A DNA stretch of 64,000 bases from an uncultured Desulfovibrio sp. (GCF_910584445.1 NZ_CAJUBO010000011.1:1-64000); one strand, 5' to 3'. Positions 1 to 8,387 are shown, counted from the first letter of the stretch. Translations and numbers: made by a program. The notes: generated by a model from the sequence alone, not told the origin.

Positions 1-48
1 AAGTGGTGGAGCTGGACAGAATTGAACTGACGGCCTCTTGAATGCCAT
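1..48 (-). repeat. tmRNA 3'-end-like inverted repeat, copy A
   Basis: Read on the minus strand, this ends in a T-arm-like CAGTTCAATTCTG followed by TCCAGCTCCACCA, which resembles the 3' end of tmRNA (ssrA). The 48 bases are the exact inverse complement of 959-1006, so copies A and B bracket the recombinase gene. The window edge cuts whatever lies to the left. tmRNA 3' ends are common attachment sites of tyrosine recombinases; that this copy is an att site is inference. One T-stem pair is mismatched, and no tmRNA body or tag-coding part is visible nearby. Confidence 0.65.
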
Positions 49-258
49 TCAAGCGTCCTTTTAATTGAGTTGTCGGCATGGCTGCACCCTTCAAAGCTCA
101 GATGCCATGTTCTGATAGAGAAGAAGTCCTTAATTGGATATAACTTTATCCTGTTCGCCGTAGTATATCAACAGAATAAACCTCATCGTCCGGACTATGT
201 ACATGAGATGTTACCAATATATTGATTTTCAATACTAATTGAACCTTCAAAGTTCCCC

Positions 259-852
259 ATGCCAAATCCCAATCACCCGAAACCCGGTTCCTCAACCCTC
301 GTTCAACCCATCCGCCAGCTTGAAGACATCCAATCCATTAAAAAGCTCCTTGCCTCAAAGCCCCGTGATCTGCTCCTCTTTACCCTCGGCATCAATAACG
401 GCATCAGAACGGGAGATTTGCTCACACGCAAAATCTCCGATGTCCATTTCGCCAAACCCGGCCAAACCATCCAAATCCGGGAATCCAAAACCGGGAAAAC
501 CAATACCCTCTCTGTCAACAGGGAAGTTTACAAGGCTCTCAGAGGGCATCTGGAGGCTTCGGACCATCGGGATGATGAGTACCTATTCCCGTCTGGCAAA
601 TGTCGCCAGAAGCCTTTGACCATCATGGCCGTTAACCGTATGATTAAATCCTGGTGCAAGGCCATCAATCTGCCCGGAAATTATGGAGCGCATTCTCTGA
701 GAAAGACGTTCGGCTATATCCAGCGGACACATTTTGGCGTGGGTTTTGAGCTTATCTGCAAACGCTTCAACCACTCATCCCCAAGTGTTACCATGCGTTA
801 TCTGGGCATTGAGGACAAGGAAGTGCTTGAAATCCTGACTCACGAAATCTGA
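259..852 (+). CDS. Small tyrosine recombinase / integrase
   Basis: A 197-residue protein that is almost only the catalytic domain of a tyrosine site-specific recombinase. The visible catalytic set is Arg50 (NNGIRTGDLL), Lys77 in ESKTGK, His145 and Arg148 (HSLRKT), His172 (NHSS) and the nucleophile Tyr181 (MRYLGI). There is no clear N-terminal arm-binding or SAM-like core-binding domain, so it is much shorter than phage integrases and closer in size to FimB-like or small plasmid recombinases. The ribosome binding site before the ATG is weak. The 210 bases upstream, to copy A, are AT-rich and non-coding. The last 12 codons lie inside the left arm of the large inverted repeat, and a remnant of a second copy of this 3' end is at 2297-2332 on the minus strand. 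A role in recombining the flanking repeats is inferred. Confidence 0.85.
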   Translation: MPNPNHPKPGSSTLVQPIRQLEDIQSIKKLLASKPRDLLLFTLGINNGIRTGDLLTRKISDVHFAKPGQTIQIRESKTGKTNTLSVNREVYKALRGHLEASDHRDDEYLFPSGKCRQKPLTIMAVNRMIKSWCKAINLPGNYGAHSLRKTFGYIQRTHFGVGFELICKRFNHSSPSVTMRYLGIEDKEVLEILTHEI

Positions 853-958
853 ACCGAATATACGGAATGTATCAAAATGTATAGCTTTGGAACCAAAATA
901 TACAAAGGCATTTCCCGGAAGATTGGCAGCCATTGCTCCGGCTCATTGATGCCCGATT

Positions 959-1006
959 ATGGCATTCAAGAGGCCGTCAGTTCAATTCTGTCCAGCTCCA
1001 CCACTT
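959..1006 (+). repeat. tmRNA 3'-end-like repeat, copy B
   Basis: An exact inverse complement of copy A. The tmRNA-like part is 976-1003: T-stem GTCAG, loop TTCAATT, T-stem CTGTC (one mismatch), acceptor strand CAGCTCC and ACCA end. It is followed within ten bases by a strong terminator, as expected at the end of a real ssrA gene, but the rest of tmRNA is absent. It is probably a captured ssrA 3' end serving as attachment site. Confidence 0.65.
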
Positions 1007-1010
1007 TTCC

Positions 1011-1047
1011 GGGGTTACGGTATGTGCCGTAACCCCTTTTTGTTTTT
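1011..1047 (+). terminator. Rho-independent terminator after tmRNA-like end
   Basis: A perfect 10-bp stem GGGGTTACGG / CCGTAACCCC with a 6-base loop, followed by TTTTTGTTTTT. The right arm carries a diverged copy on the minus strand (about 2109-2139) that is also followed by a T-run. Confidence 0.9.
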
Positions 1048-1129
1048 GTGAGGTATGGGGAGGGGGAAATTCTTATCGGAGCCGGGGAACTCTTGATGTA
1101 TCGAAAAATTCAAATTTTAAGAGGTATGC

Positions 1130-2053
1130 ATGTCATTATTCAAGCATTTTTTACGTTCTCATTCACGAGAACCACATTTTGTTACAACAGCGGAAATGGT
1201 AGTTTGCATTGAAAAAATACTTAAGGAGGCTGAGCAGGAGATTATTATTGTTTCGCCATATATAAAAATGAGTAAACGAATCTTCTCCATTATAAACGAT
1301 AAAATTCGTAATAATGTCGATATCAAAATAGTCTATAGAGAAAAGTTTGAAACCAATAAACTTAATATTACTACATTTAAACGAGAAAATTTACATGCAA
1401 AATGCTTTTTTTCTGATAAAGCCATACTAGTCGGAAGCATGAATCTCTACGATTATAGTCAAATAAATAATGATGAGATGGGTATTTTTTTTACCAAAGA
1501 TGAATGTCCTCAATTATACGAAAAGATAAAAAATGAGGTATATAAATTATGCAATTCCTTTCCTGACGTACAAGATAGTAAAATAGATTGTTCTATAGGT
1601 ACGCATAATTATGAAATATCAAAAGGCTATACTAGGAATAAACAAGATGGAGAAAGTACTAATGATAGTGAATCAACTACTCTACCGCTTGAAATAGATA
1701 AGGAGTATGAATTAGAGGCACTAAATAAATATTTTTCATTTATTAATGATTATCATTCTGGAATAAAAGAAACAAAACGTGGGAATATAGTACTTTTTTA
1801 TTATTCAAAAAGTAAATATAATAATAAAGAACAAGATGGAATTATATATTATATTGGTCAAAATACCGCTTCAAAAAAACAAATATTGAAATATGGAAAT
1901 AAAATACTTTATGATAACTTTCTAACAGGAAAAGGGCGTATTTTTTTATTTAAAGATAGTATTTTTAAAGGAGAATTTATTATTTCTGAGCAACCCTTTC
2001 AGAATGAAATTGGGCAATGGGTTTTCCCTTTGAAACCAAAGTCAAGGGTGTAA
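1130..2053 (+). CDS. PLD-like (HKD) nuclease-domain protein, AT-rich cargo
   Basis: A 307-residue protein. Residues ~20-120 form one phospholipase D-type domain with the complete HKD motif: His89-x-Lys91-x4-Asp96, then GSMN at 102-105. Single-HKD proteins of this family act as dimers, usually as nucleases. A charged, low-complexity linker (~165-190) leads to a C-terminal domain (~195-305) that I do not recognise; its pattern RGNIVLFYY...GRIFLF...GEF is loosely like ligand-binding modules of restriction-type enzymes. The ATG at 1130 follows AAGAGGT. Base composition is far more AT-rich than the surrounding chromosome, which points to recent transfer. Enclosed between the two large inverted arms, it looks like cargo. 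A role in defence or DNA processing is a guess from domain type and context only. Confidence 0.7.
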   Translation: MSLFKHFLRSHSREPHFVTTAEMVVCIEKILKEAEQEIIIVSPYIKMSKRIFSIINDKIRNNVDIKIVYREKFETNKLNITTFKRENLHAKCFFSDKAILVGSMNLYDYSQINNDEMGIFFTKDECPQLYEKIKNEVYKLCNSFPDVQDSKIDCSIGTHNYEISKGYTRNKQDGESTNDSESTTLPLEIDKEYELEALNKYFSFINDYHSGIKETKRGNIVLFYYSKSKYNNKEQDGIIYYIGQNTASKKQILKYGNKILYDNFLTGKGRIFLFKDSIFKGEFIISEQPFQNEIGQWVFPLKPKSRV

Positions 2054-2090
2054 CAAATTAATGAATGGCAGAGGTAAACCTCTGTCGCAC

Positions 2091-2332
2091 TCCCCCATAC
2101 CTCACGCAAACAAAAAGGGATCACGGCAAACACCGTAACCCCTGAAAAGTGGTGGAGCTGGACAGAATTGAACTGCCTCTTGAATGCCATACTCGGGCAC
2201 CAGTGAGCCGGAGCAATGGCTGCAAATCTTCCGGGAAATGCCTTCGCATATTTCTGTTCCAAAGCTATACATTTTGATATGATCCGTATATTCGGTTCAG
2301 ATTTCGTGAGTCAGGATTTCACGCACTTCCTT
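2091..2332 (-). repeat. Right arm of ~245-bp inverted repeat, with tmRNA-like copy C
   Basis: The inverse complement of 817-1063 with scattered differences. It includes, on the minus strand, the last codons and stop of a recombinase like the one at 259-852 (2297-2332), a third tmRNA-3'-end-like repeat (copy C, about 2147-2190, lacking the GGCCGT hexamer of copies A and B) and a diverged terminator hairpin. It ends exactly where IS3-type transposase coding sequence begins. Confidence 0.85.
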
Positions 2333-2689
2333 ACGGACAATGGCCCGGGGTTCACAAGCCGGGCCTTGAATGAATGGGCGCAAAAACATGGCGTTGGCCT
2401 GGAACACAGTCGGCCCGGAAAATCCACAAATAACGGTTTCGTGGAAAGTTTCAACGGAAGGCTGCGGGATGAATGCCTGAACCAGAATATTTTCGCTTCC
2501 CTGGCAGACGCCCGGCATCTCATCGAGGCGTGGCGGCAGGAGCATACCCACAACCGCCCCCACAGCGCTCTCGGGTGGCAAAGCCCTGAGACGTACCGGG
2601 CGACCCATCAACCCTCAGACCTGACAGGGACCACTACCTTATCCTTAGGAGTAAAAGATGGCGTTCCCTCTACCCAGCAACAAGTTTGA
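2324..2689 (+). pseudogene. IS3-family transposase (OrfB), C-terminal remnant
   Basis: Only the end of the DDE integrase core survives. Visible family motifs are LTDNGPGFTSRALNEWA (second catalytic Asp) and ESFNGRLRDECLN (catalytic Glu), then RPHSALGWQSPE. The first catalytic Asp and the whole N-terminal half are missing: the reading frame upstream of HFLTDNG is inverted-repeat sequence, not transposase. No inverted terminal repeat of the IS could be identified. The frame runs on into the start of the next gene. This is an inactive fragment whose left end was probably lost when the right arm formed. Confidence 0.85.
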
Positions 2690-3791
2690 TTTCGTTGTGC
2701 TTACTGCTCACTACTCTGGTCATTTGGCTTTTGTTAATTATATTAATAAAACGCAAACGATGTTGTGTTACAGCGTTGAGGAATTCGGTTTTAATTACGA
2801 GAGAATTCAAAGTTTTCTTGATAATAATCAACATATTCATAAGGGTATTTTAATTGATACTACGCCAGATGATGATAAGGTAAGCTTTGTTTTGGAACAT
2901 TGCAGCAGTGATTTTGTCCTCATTTGCCTCTGGCGAGATCCTCTTGATCGTTTCCTTAGTATGTATAATTTACAAGTTTATAACTTTACTAATATTTCTA
3001 CAGGATTTTATGATGAAATAAAGCTGCCAATAAGTGATAACCCGATTTATAAATTTGGTTCTATTGAGGCGGCAATGAGTGATATGACTCGATGGGGAAT
3101 TATGAATACAGTAGCAAACTCTGTTGGGATTTTTTCCCCACATACGTCTAATAGAATGATTATTTGTACAGGCGATATTTCCGTTAAGAAGGCTTATGGA
3201 ACTTTGGAAAGGATTAATAGTTTTATATCTGACACTTCCATTGCTCGCTTCACGATACCTGAAATAAACTATTATTCACATAAGAATAATTTTGTACATT
3301 ATGGTATTTCGTTGCGTATTGGAATAAAAGATAAAGAATATGAATTTGTTCCTTGCCCAATGGAAATGGTAAAATTACTTCCCAACAGGTTTAAAGATGT
3401 TATTTTTGCTATCAATCCTAAGGACATTGGATTCGATGCAGGAGATTTCCCTGGAGATATTGCTTTCCTAATTAATGGTGAGCATGATAGACGCACGAAG
3501 GCACATATAATCGAACTTTTGAAAAATAATGTTTCTGTTATTGGCACATATTGCAAAGTCATGTCGCAGCGCCATTTTCTCGCTCAGCGCATCGCCGGGC
3601 CAATTAAGGTTGACAGGCGTAAACTTTCCACTATGTTGCGTCTGCATCCAAACCTTGGCAGAGAAATTCACAAATATTTGTCTGATCATGTCTCTGTTCT
3701 GGAGAAGTTCAAAGGCGAAAGCTTCAGCTCAGACGTTGTAAAGCCATATACGTTGGATATGATTAACGATCTTGCAATGCGTTACCGGTGA
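2658..3791 (+). CDS. Uncharacterised protein, sulfotransferase-like motif
   Basis: A 377-residue protein without a confident family. The only recognisable feature is an Arg-Asp-Pro-Leu-Asp-Arg-Phe-Leu-Ser-Met-Tyr stretch near residues 93-103, which resembles the 3'-phosphate-binding motif (RDP..R..S.Y) of PAPS-dependent sulfotransferases; the expected N-terminal P-loop-like motif is not clear (LTAHYSGH is in the right place). There is no signal peptide or membrane segment. The ATG at 2658 follows TTAGGAG. It is AT-rich for most of its length and closer to host composition near the 3' end. Its 5' end overlaps the reading frame left by the IS3 remnant, so it may have been brought in or exposed by that insertion. 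Glycan or surface modification is possible but unproven. Confidence 0.5.
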   Translation: MAFPLPSNKFDFVVLTAHYSGHLAFVNYINKTQTMLCYSVEEFGFNYERIQSFLDNNQHIHKGILIDTTPDDDKVSFVLEHCSSDFVLICLWRDPLDRFLSMYNLQVYNFTNISTGFYDEIKLPISDNPIYKFGSIEAAMSDMTRWGIMNTVANSVGIFSPHTSNRMIICTGDISVKKAYGTLERINSFISDTSIARFTIPEINYYSHKNNFVHYGISLRIGIKDKEYEFVPCPMEMVKLLPNRFKDVIFAINPKDIGFDAGDFPGDIAFLINGEHDRRTKAHIIELLKNNVSVIGTYCKVMSQRHFLAQRIAGPIKVDRRKLSTMLRLHPNLGREIHKYLSDHVSVLEKFKGESFSSDVVKPYTLDMINDLAMRYR

Positions 3792-4223
3792 AGATATGAG
3801 ACATCTTTTGGCGTCAGGTAATGACTGGCAGAAAGGAAGAAATTCAGTGCTGAAAATAGATGACGTGTCTGACAGGAGTTCTCCCCACGAATAAAGATAT
3901 ACCTGATTGTGTCCGCTGGATATACCGAACGTCTTTTTCAGGGAATGCGTGTACTCAGGTACATGACTGACAAAAATCGCCCAGTGACGCGACCGAAGGC
4001 GGCGCGAAACGCCGTGCCCGGTCGAGCGAAGCGAGGCACGGGCATCGGCCGCAACGCGTCAGTCAGCGCAAAAGCCACCCGGAGGGCGCGCCGCAGGCGC
4101 GTTTGCGTTGTCGCGCGGAGCGCGGCGCACGCGAAAGGACAGCAACGCAAGGCTGTTTTTGACGGATGATTGCGGCAGTACATGACCCGCCACATCCCCG
4201 ACCGGCAGCACAGGGGCCTGCCC
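3792..4223. other. Intergenic region without a gene, hairpin-rich
   Basis: 432 bases between the orphan gene and hlyD with no credible coding sequence. 3985-4165 is rich in short inverted repeats (for example CCGTGCC...GGCACGG near 4012-4041 and GGCGCGCC around 4086). 4184-4212 matches a dispersed intergenic repeat also found at 37318-37349 and 38600-38628 (core ACCCGCC(A/G)CATCCC...GACCGGCAGC). Confidence 0.5.
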
Positions 4224-5909
4224 CTACCGTTCGCGCAGGGCGTTCTGCCGGGCCTTGAGGATGGGCTTGAGCAGGTAGTCGAGCACGGTCTTCTTGCCGA
4301 TGAGGATATCCGCCGTGACCATCATGCCCGGAATGATGGGCAGGGTCTCGCCGTTGTGTTCGATGGCCGTCTTCTGCGTGCGGACCTTGACGACATAGTG
4401 CAGGTCGCCCTTCTTGTCCTCGATGGTGTCCGCGCTGACGGATTCCAGCTTGCCCTCAAGGCCGCCGTAGATGGAAAAGTCATAGGCCGAGACCTTGACC
4501 ATGACGTCCTGCCCGGGCCGCAGGAAGGCCACATCCTTGGGCTGCACGCGGGCCTCCACCAGCAGGGTGTCGTCCAGGGGCACAAGGTCCATGATAGGCT
4601 CGCCCGGCTTGACCACGCCGCCCACGGTGTTGATGTGGATCTGCTTGACCGTGCCCCGCACCGGCGCCCGCAGCTCGGTGCGCTTCACGCGGTCACCGCC
4701 CGCGGAGATGGTCTCTCGCAGGCTCGTCAGCTCCAGCCGGCGCTTGGTGATCTCCTGGGCCACATTGGCCTTCTGCTCGGCCTCGCGCGCGGCGATGCGC
4801 TGGCGCGATTCCTCGGCGGCCGCCCGCGCCTTGGGGATGCTGGCGGCCAGCATGTCGATCTGCCCCTTGAGTTCCACCACCTTGGCCTCAAGGCCCAGAA
4901 ACTCCATGCGCGCGAAATTGCGCCGCCGCAGAAGCTCGGCGGCGGTGTCGCGCTGCTCCACGGCGATCTTGTAGCTCTTTTCCAGCTGGCTCTTGCGCGC
5001 CTCCTGCTCTTCCTCGTCGCGCTGGCGCTGCTCGTACTGCGCGCGCAGCACCTCGAGGTCCGCCTCAAGCTGGTGCTGCCGCGACTGCCAGGCGTATTCC
5101 TGATCGCGCATGAGCTGGTGGGCGCGGGCCAGGGTCTTGCCGTCCACATCGCGGCCCAGGCGGGTCATGAGCCAGCGCCGCAGGTCCTCGGGGAACACGG
5201 GCTTCTCGCCCCGGTGCTCGGCCTCCAGCCGGATGAGCGCCAGACTGTTCTCCACGGCCTTGCTCACCGCGTCGCGGAACGCGGACTCGGCCATTTCATT
5301 GTCCAGCTGGGCGAGCACCGCGCCCTTTTCCACAATCTGGCCTTCATGCACCTGGACCTCGCGGAGGATGCCGCCTTCGAGATTCTGGATGGTCTGGGTG
5401 CGCTGCGAACCCACCACCTGTCCCTCGGCATGGGTGACCTCGTCGATATCCGCCACCGCCGCCCAGAGAAGCAGACAGAGAAACATCACCGCCACGGTGA
5501 CGGACAGCGCGCGCACGCCGAAGCGGGGGCGCCGCGCCAGGGCCGCGTCCACTTCATCGACATAGCGGATATCATCCGGGGTAAGCCCGTGGAGCGGCGC
5601 GTCCATGGCCGCGAACAGGCCCTGGCCGCCCTGGCCCGGGGTTCCCCCCGCCCCCTGCTGCCCGCCCTTGCCGAGGCGCTGCTCCAGAGCCGCGCGCGCC
5701 AGTTCGGAGAGAGGCTTGTCCGGGGTCTGCTCGCCCTCGCCATGCACGAAAATGGCGCGCACAAAGGCCGCGGCTTCGGCAAAAAACGTCCGCCAGCCGC
5801 CGTTTTCCTGCGGCGGCGCGAACGGAGCGCCGGGAACCTCGGGCAACGGCGAAGGAACGACCTGCCGCTCCCGGGCGTCAGGCGTTTTGTCGTCAGGCGT
5901 GCTGTGCAT
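4224..5909 (-). CDS. Type I secretion membrane fusion protein, HlyD family
   Basis: A 561-residue periplasmic adaptor linking the ABC exporter to TolC. It has a ~130-residue cytoplasmic N-terminus, one membrane segment (~132-153), a biotinyl-lipoyl half near ~165-200 (NLEGGILREVQVHEGQIV), a long coiled coil (~260-420) rich in Glu, Arg and Ala, and the C-terminal half with the family pattern ELRAPVRGTVKQIHINTVGGVV. The start codon overlaps the stop of the ABC transporter gene (TGATG), implying translational coupling. The N-terminal cytoplasmic region is longer than in classical HlyD, as in LapC/LssD-type adaptors. A substrate, probably a large RTX adhesin, is not encoded in this window. Confidence 0.93.
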   Translation of the reverse strand: MHSTPDDKTPDARERQVVPSPLPEVPGAPFAPPQENGGWRTFFAEAAAFVRAIFVHGEGEQTPDKPLSELARAALEQRLGKGGQQGAGGTPGQGGQGLFAAMDAPLHGLTPDDIRYVDEVDAALARRPRFGVRALSVTVAVMFLCLLLWAAVADIDEVTHAEGQVVGSQRTQTIQNLEGGILREVQVHEGQIVEKGAVLAQLDNEMAESAFRDAVSKAVENSLALIRLEAEHRGEKPVFPEDLRRWLMTRLGRDVDGKTLARAHQLMRDQEYAWQSRQHQLEADLEVLRAQYEQRQRDEEEQEARKSQLEKSYKIAVEQRDTAAELLRRRNFARMEFLGLEAKVVELKGQIDMLAASIPKARAAAEESRQRIAAREAEQKANVAQEITKRRLELTSLRETISAGGDRVKRTELRAPVRGTVKQIHINTVGGVVKPGEPIMDLVPLDDTLLVEARVQPKDVAFLRPGQDVMVKVSAYDFSIYGGLEGKLESVSADTIEDKKGDLHYVVKVRTQKTAIEHNGETLPIIPGMMVTADILIGKKTVLDYLLKPILKARQNALRER

Positions 5910-8227
5910 CAGACTGCCCCCCCGACCGGCGCCCGTCGGCCCGCGGCCTGCGTTTGCCCCACGGCGCGCGCCGCGCCCGGCGCCGACGGAGCGGCTCCCT
6001 GCCGGGCGGACCCCCTGCCGCGCAGCCGCGCCAGAACTTCGTCCCGTGGGCCGTCCAGCTTGATGCGGCCGTTTTCCATGACAATGAGCCTGTCCACGAT
6101 CCGCAGCATGGACAGCCGGTGCGTGATGAGGATGAGCGTGCGCCCCTCGATGATGCCGGCAAGGCGCCGCTGGAGCATCAGCTCCGAATCCGTGTCCATA
6201 TTGCTCGTCGGCTCGTCGAGGATGAGCACCTCCGGGTCGCGCACCAGGGCGCGCGCCAGGGCCACGGCCTGCCGCTGACCGCCGGAAAGCGCCCGCCCCT
6301 GTTCGCCCACCTGGGCGGCGAAGCCGCCGGGATGATTGCGGAGAAAGTCGGTCACACCCGCAAGGGCCGCCGCGCGCAGCACCAGATGGTCATTGATGGA
6401 GGGATCGCCCAGGGCGATGTTCTCGCGCACGCTGCCGTAGAACAGCGTCACCTCCTGCGGCAGGACGCCGATGCGCCCGCGCAGGTCCGCCGAGGGAATC
6501 TGGCGGATATCCACGCCGCCGAAGCGCACCGCGCCCTCGCCCGGCTGGTAGAGGCCGAGGAGCATGCGCGAGAGCGAACTCTTGCCCGAACCCATGGGTC
6601 CGATGATGCCCACGCGCTCCCCGTGCCTGATATGGAGCGAAACATGCTCCAGCGCCGGGCGTTCGGCACGCGGGTAGGAAAAGGACACGTCCTCCAGGGT
6701 GAAGTGCGGTTCCAGGCTGCCGTACTCCATGCTCACCCGCTCGGCGTCGTCTTCCGACGGCAGTTCCATGAGCATGTCCAGGGCCTTGAGCGCCACCCGC
6801 GAGTTCTGCATGCGCGTGAGCAGGGAGGCCATTTGCAACAGCGGCGCCATGGTCCGGCCCACGAGGATGTTGCAGCCGATGAGCGCGCCCATGCTCATGA
6901 GACCGTCGGTGATGCGGTAGACGCCCCAGACGATCATGATGACCGTGACGATCTGGGTGACGAGCATGGCGGAAGTGACGGCCATGCTGTTGTATTTGCG
7001 CGCCTCGCTGGACGAGCGGGCCGAAAGGCCGACAATGGCTTCCCACAGGCGTTGCATGCGGCTCTCCGCCATGCAGGACTTGAGCGTCTCCAGCCCGTTG
7101 ACCATCTCCACCAGCAGGGCGTTCTTCTGCATGTTCTGGCGGTAGCCGGACTCGGCGCTCTGGCGCGCGCGGCTCTGGAGGAAAAGCCCCAGCCCCACGA
7201 GCACGGGGATGGCCGCCAGCGGCAGCAGGACCATAGGCCCGGCGATGAAGGCGATGAGCAGGAGAAAGATGACGAGAAAGGGCAGGTCGATGCAGGCGAG
7301 CAGGCTCGACGAGCTGAAAAACTCGCGCAACTGCTCGAACTCGCGCAGGTTGTTGACCATGGCGCCCGTGGACTCCGGCCGCGCGTCCAGACGCATGGAA
7401 AGCACCTTTTCCACCAGAACGCTCGACAGCACGATATCCGCGTTGCGCCCGGCCACATCCACAAAATGCGTTCGCAGGGCCGAGAGCAGGAAGTTAAAGA
7501 AATAAATGACAAAAATGCCGGACGCCAGCACCCAGAGCGTGTCCGTGGCGTTATTGGGCACCACCCGGTCATAGACGTTCATGACGAAGAGCGGGCTTGC
7601 CACGGCGATGAGATTGATGACCACGCTCGCCAGGGCCACATGGCGGTAAATGGGCGCATAATAGCGCAGCACGTCCCAGAACCAGCGCTTGCCCCGCCCC
7701 AGGCGCGGCGCCTCCATGCGCCGCTCCGGCGCCCTGGGCACGGCCGCGAAGATGGCATAGCCGGCGTACTCTGCCTGAAGCTCTTCCTGGGAGACGGTCT
7801 GGGTGCTGTCGCTGATCTCGGGAAAGATCACTTCCGCGCGGCCGCCGCGCAGGGCGGTGAGCACGCAGGAACGGTCGTTTTTCAGCAGCAGGATGCACGG
7901 CAGCACCAGCGGCGGGATGTCTGAAAGACTGGGCCGCGCCGCGATGCGCCCGGAAAGGCCCGCCTTGCGCGCCGCGCCAAGGCAGGCGCGGGGCGTGATC
8001 TGGCTGCCGGAAAGCCCGGCCAGCAGCAGTTGCGGCGACACGGGCTTGCCGCGCAGCCGCATGAGCACCGAAAGGCTGCGGAGCAGACCGGGCATGAAGT
8101 CCACATCCGAAGGGCGCAGGGCGCCCACGCCCTGGCCGCCCCCGGGAGGCGTCCGGGCCGCGCCGGCCGGTGCCTGTTGCTGCGCCTGATGCGCCTCCGT
8201 GGCCTGTTCCGCTGTGGACGCTTCCAT
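5909..8227 (-). CDS. Type I secretion ABC transporter (permease/ATPase)
   Basis: 772 residues from the ATG at 8227, chosen because GGAGGG sits 8 bases upstream; an in-frame ATG further out at 8380 has no such site. Order: a C39-peptidase-like domain (~50-180) that lacks the catalytic Cys and so only binds substrate, six membrane segments (~215-500) and the nucleotide-binding domain with Walker A GPMGSGKSS near 545, signature LSGGQRQ near 647 and Walker B VLILDEPTS near 667. It energises export of a C-terminally signalled protein through HlyD and TolC. The layout with a LapG-like protease opposite matches the biofilm-related exporter cluster of D. vulgaris (DVU1013-DVU1020, from memory). Confidence 0.93.
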   Translation of the reverse strand: MEASTAEQATEAHQAQQQAPAGAARTPPGGGQGVGALRPSDVDFMPGLLRSLSVLMRLRGKPVSPQLLLAGLSGSQITPRACLGAARKAGLSGRIAARPSLSDIPPLVLPCILLLKNDRSCVLTALRGGRAEVIFPEISDSTQTVSQEELQAEYAGYAIFAAVPRAPERRMEAPRLGRGKRWFWDVLRYYAPIYRHVALASVVINLIAVASPLFVMNVYDRVVPNNATDTLWVLASGIFVIYFFNFLLSALRTHFVDVAGRNADIVLSSVLVEKVLSMRLDARPESTGAMVNNLREFEQLREFFSSSSLLACIDLPFLVIFLLLIAFIAGPMVLLPLAAIPVLVGLGLFLQSRARQSAESGYRQNMQKNALLVEMVNGLETLKSCMAESRMQRLWEAIVGLSARSSSEARKYNSMAVTSAMLVTQIVTVIMIVWGVYRITDGLMSMGALIGCNILVGRTMAPLLQMASLLTRMQNSRVALKALDMLMELPSEDDAERVSMEYGSLEPHFTLEDVSFSYPRAERPALEHVSLHIRHGERVGIIGPMGSGKSSLSRMLLGLYQPGEGAVRFGGVDIRQIPSADLRGRIGVLPQEVTLFYGSVRENIALGDPSINDHLVLRAAALAGVTDFLRNHPGGFAAQVGEQGRALSGGQRQAVALARALVRDPEVLILDEPTSNMDTDSELMLQRRLAGIIEGRTLILITHRLSMLRIVDRLIVMENGRIKLDGPRDEVLARLRGRGSARQGAAPSAPGAARAVGQTQAAGRRAPVGGAV

Positions 8228-8352
8228 GCCATTGCCCTCCGCGCGGCCCGGCGGCCGTCTGCGATGGCAGACGCTGCAAAACCCGCAAGGGTCCTGCGGC
8301 GGCGCAGCCGCCGAGAATGAGCGAAAAACTACGTTTTTCCGCGAACCATCCC

Positions 8353-8378
8353 GCACAGATCCCGCGCGGGATCTGTGC
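8353..8378 (-). other. Perfect 26-bp palindrome between tolC and the ABC gene
   Basis: Each 13-base arm is GCACAGATCCCGC or its inverse, with no spacer. It lies just downstream of the tolC stop and 126 bases before the ABC gene start. There is no T-run, so it is not a standard terminator. An RNA stability or partial-termination element separating tolC from the exporter genes is a reasonable guess. Confidence 0.6.
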
Positions 8379-8387
8379 AATCAGATA

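Larger units (their letters stand above)
817..1063 (+). repeat. Left arm of ~245-bp imperfect inverted repeat
   Basis: This stretch pairs with the reverse complement of 2091-2332 over nearly its whole length, with scattered mismatches and a 6-base indel (GGCCGT, present here and absent in the right arm). It starts in the recombinase 3' end, contains the tmRNA-3'-end-like repeat (copy B) and a terminator, and stops at GAGGTATGGGG. Between the arms lies the AT-rich gene 1130-2053. Confidence 0.85.
1..2650. mobile_element. Recombinase / inverted-repeat genomic island
   Basis: This composite accessory segment contains a tyrosine recombinase, three tmRNA-3'-end-like repeats, two ~245-bp inverted arms, an AT-rich cargo gene and a truncated IS3 transposase. 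The right arm (2091-2332) carries a remnant of the recombinase 3' end in inverted orientation (the codons ending in EILTHEI), so two copies of the same element appear to lie tail to tail, and the right copy is cut off where IS3 sequence begins. The true left boundary is outside the window; the right boundary is set at the end of the IS fragment. Confidence 0.6.

Noticed and set aside
933..1202. An 89-codon frame crossing the tmRNA-like repeat and terminator
   Set aside because: Coding through a perfect terminator and repeat is unlikely; no motif.
3909..4169. An 86-codon Arg-rich frame before hlyD
   Set aside because: Lies wholly in hairpin-rich repeat-like DNA; biased residues follow from composition.
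4170..6278. A 702-codon open frame on the plus strand opposite hlyD and the ABC gene
   Set aside because: His/Leu/Arg-rich translation without family motifs; it is the antisense shadow of two well-supported high-GC genes.
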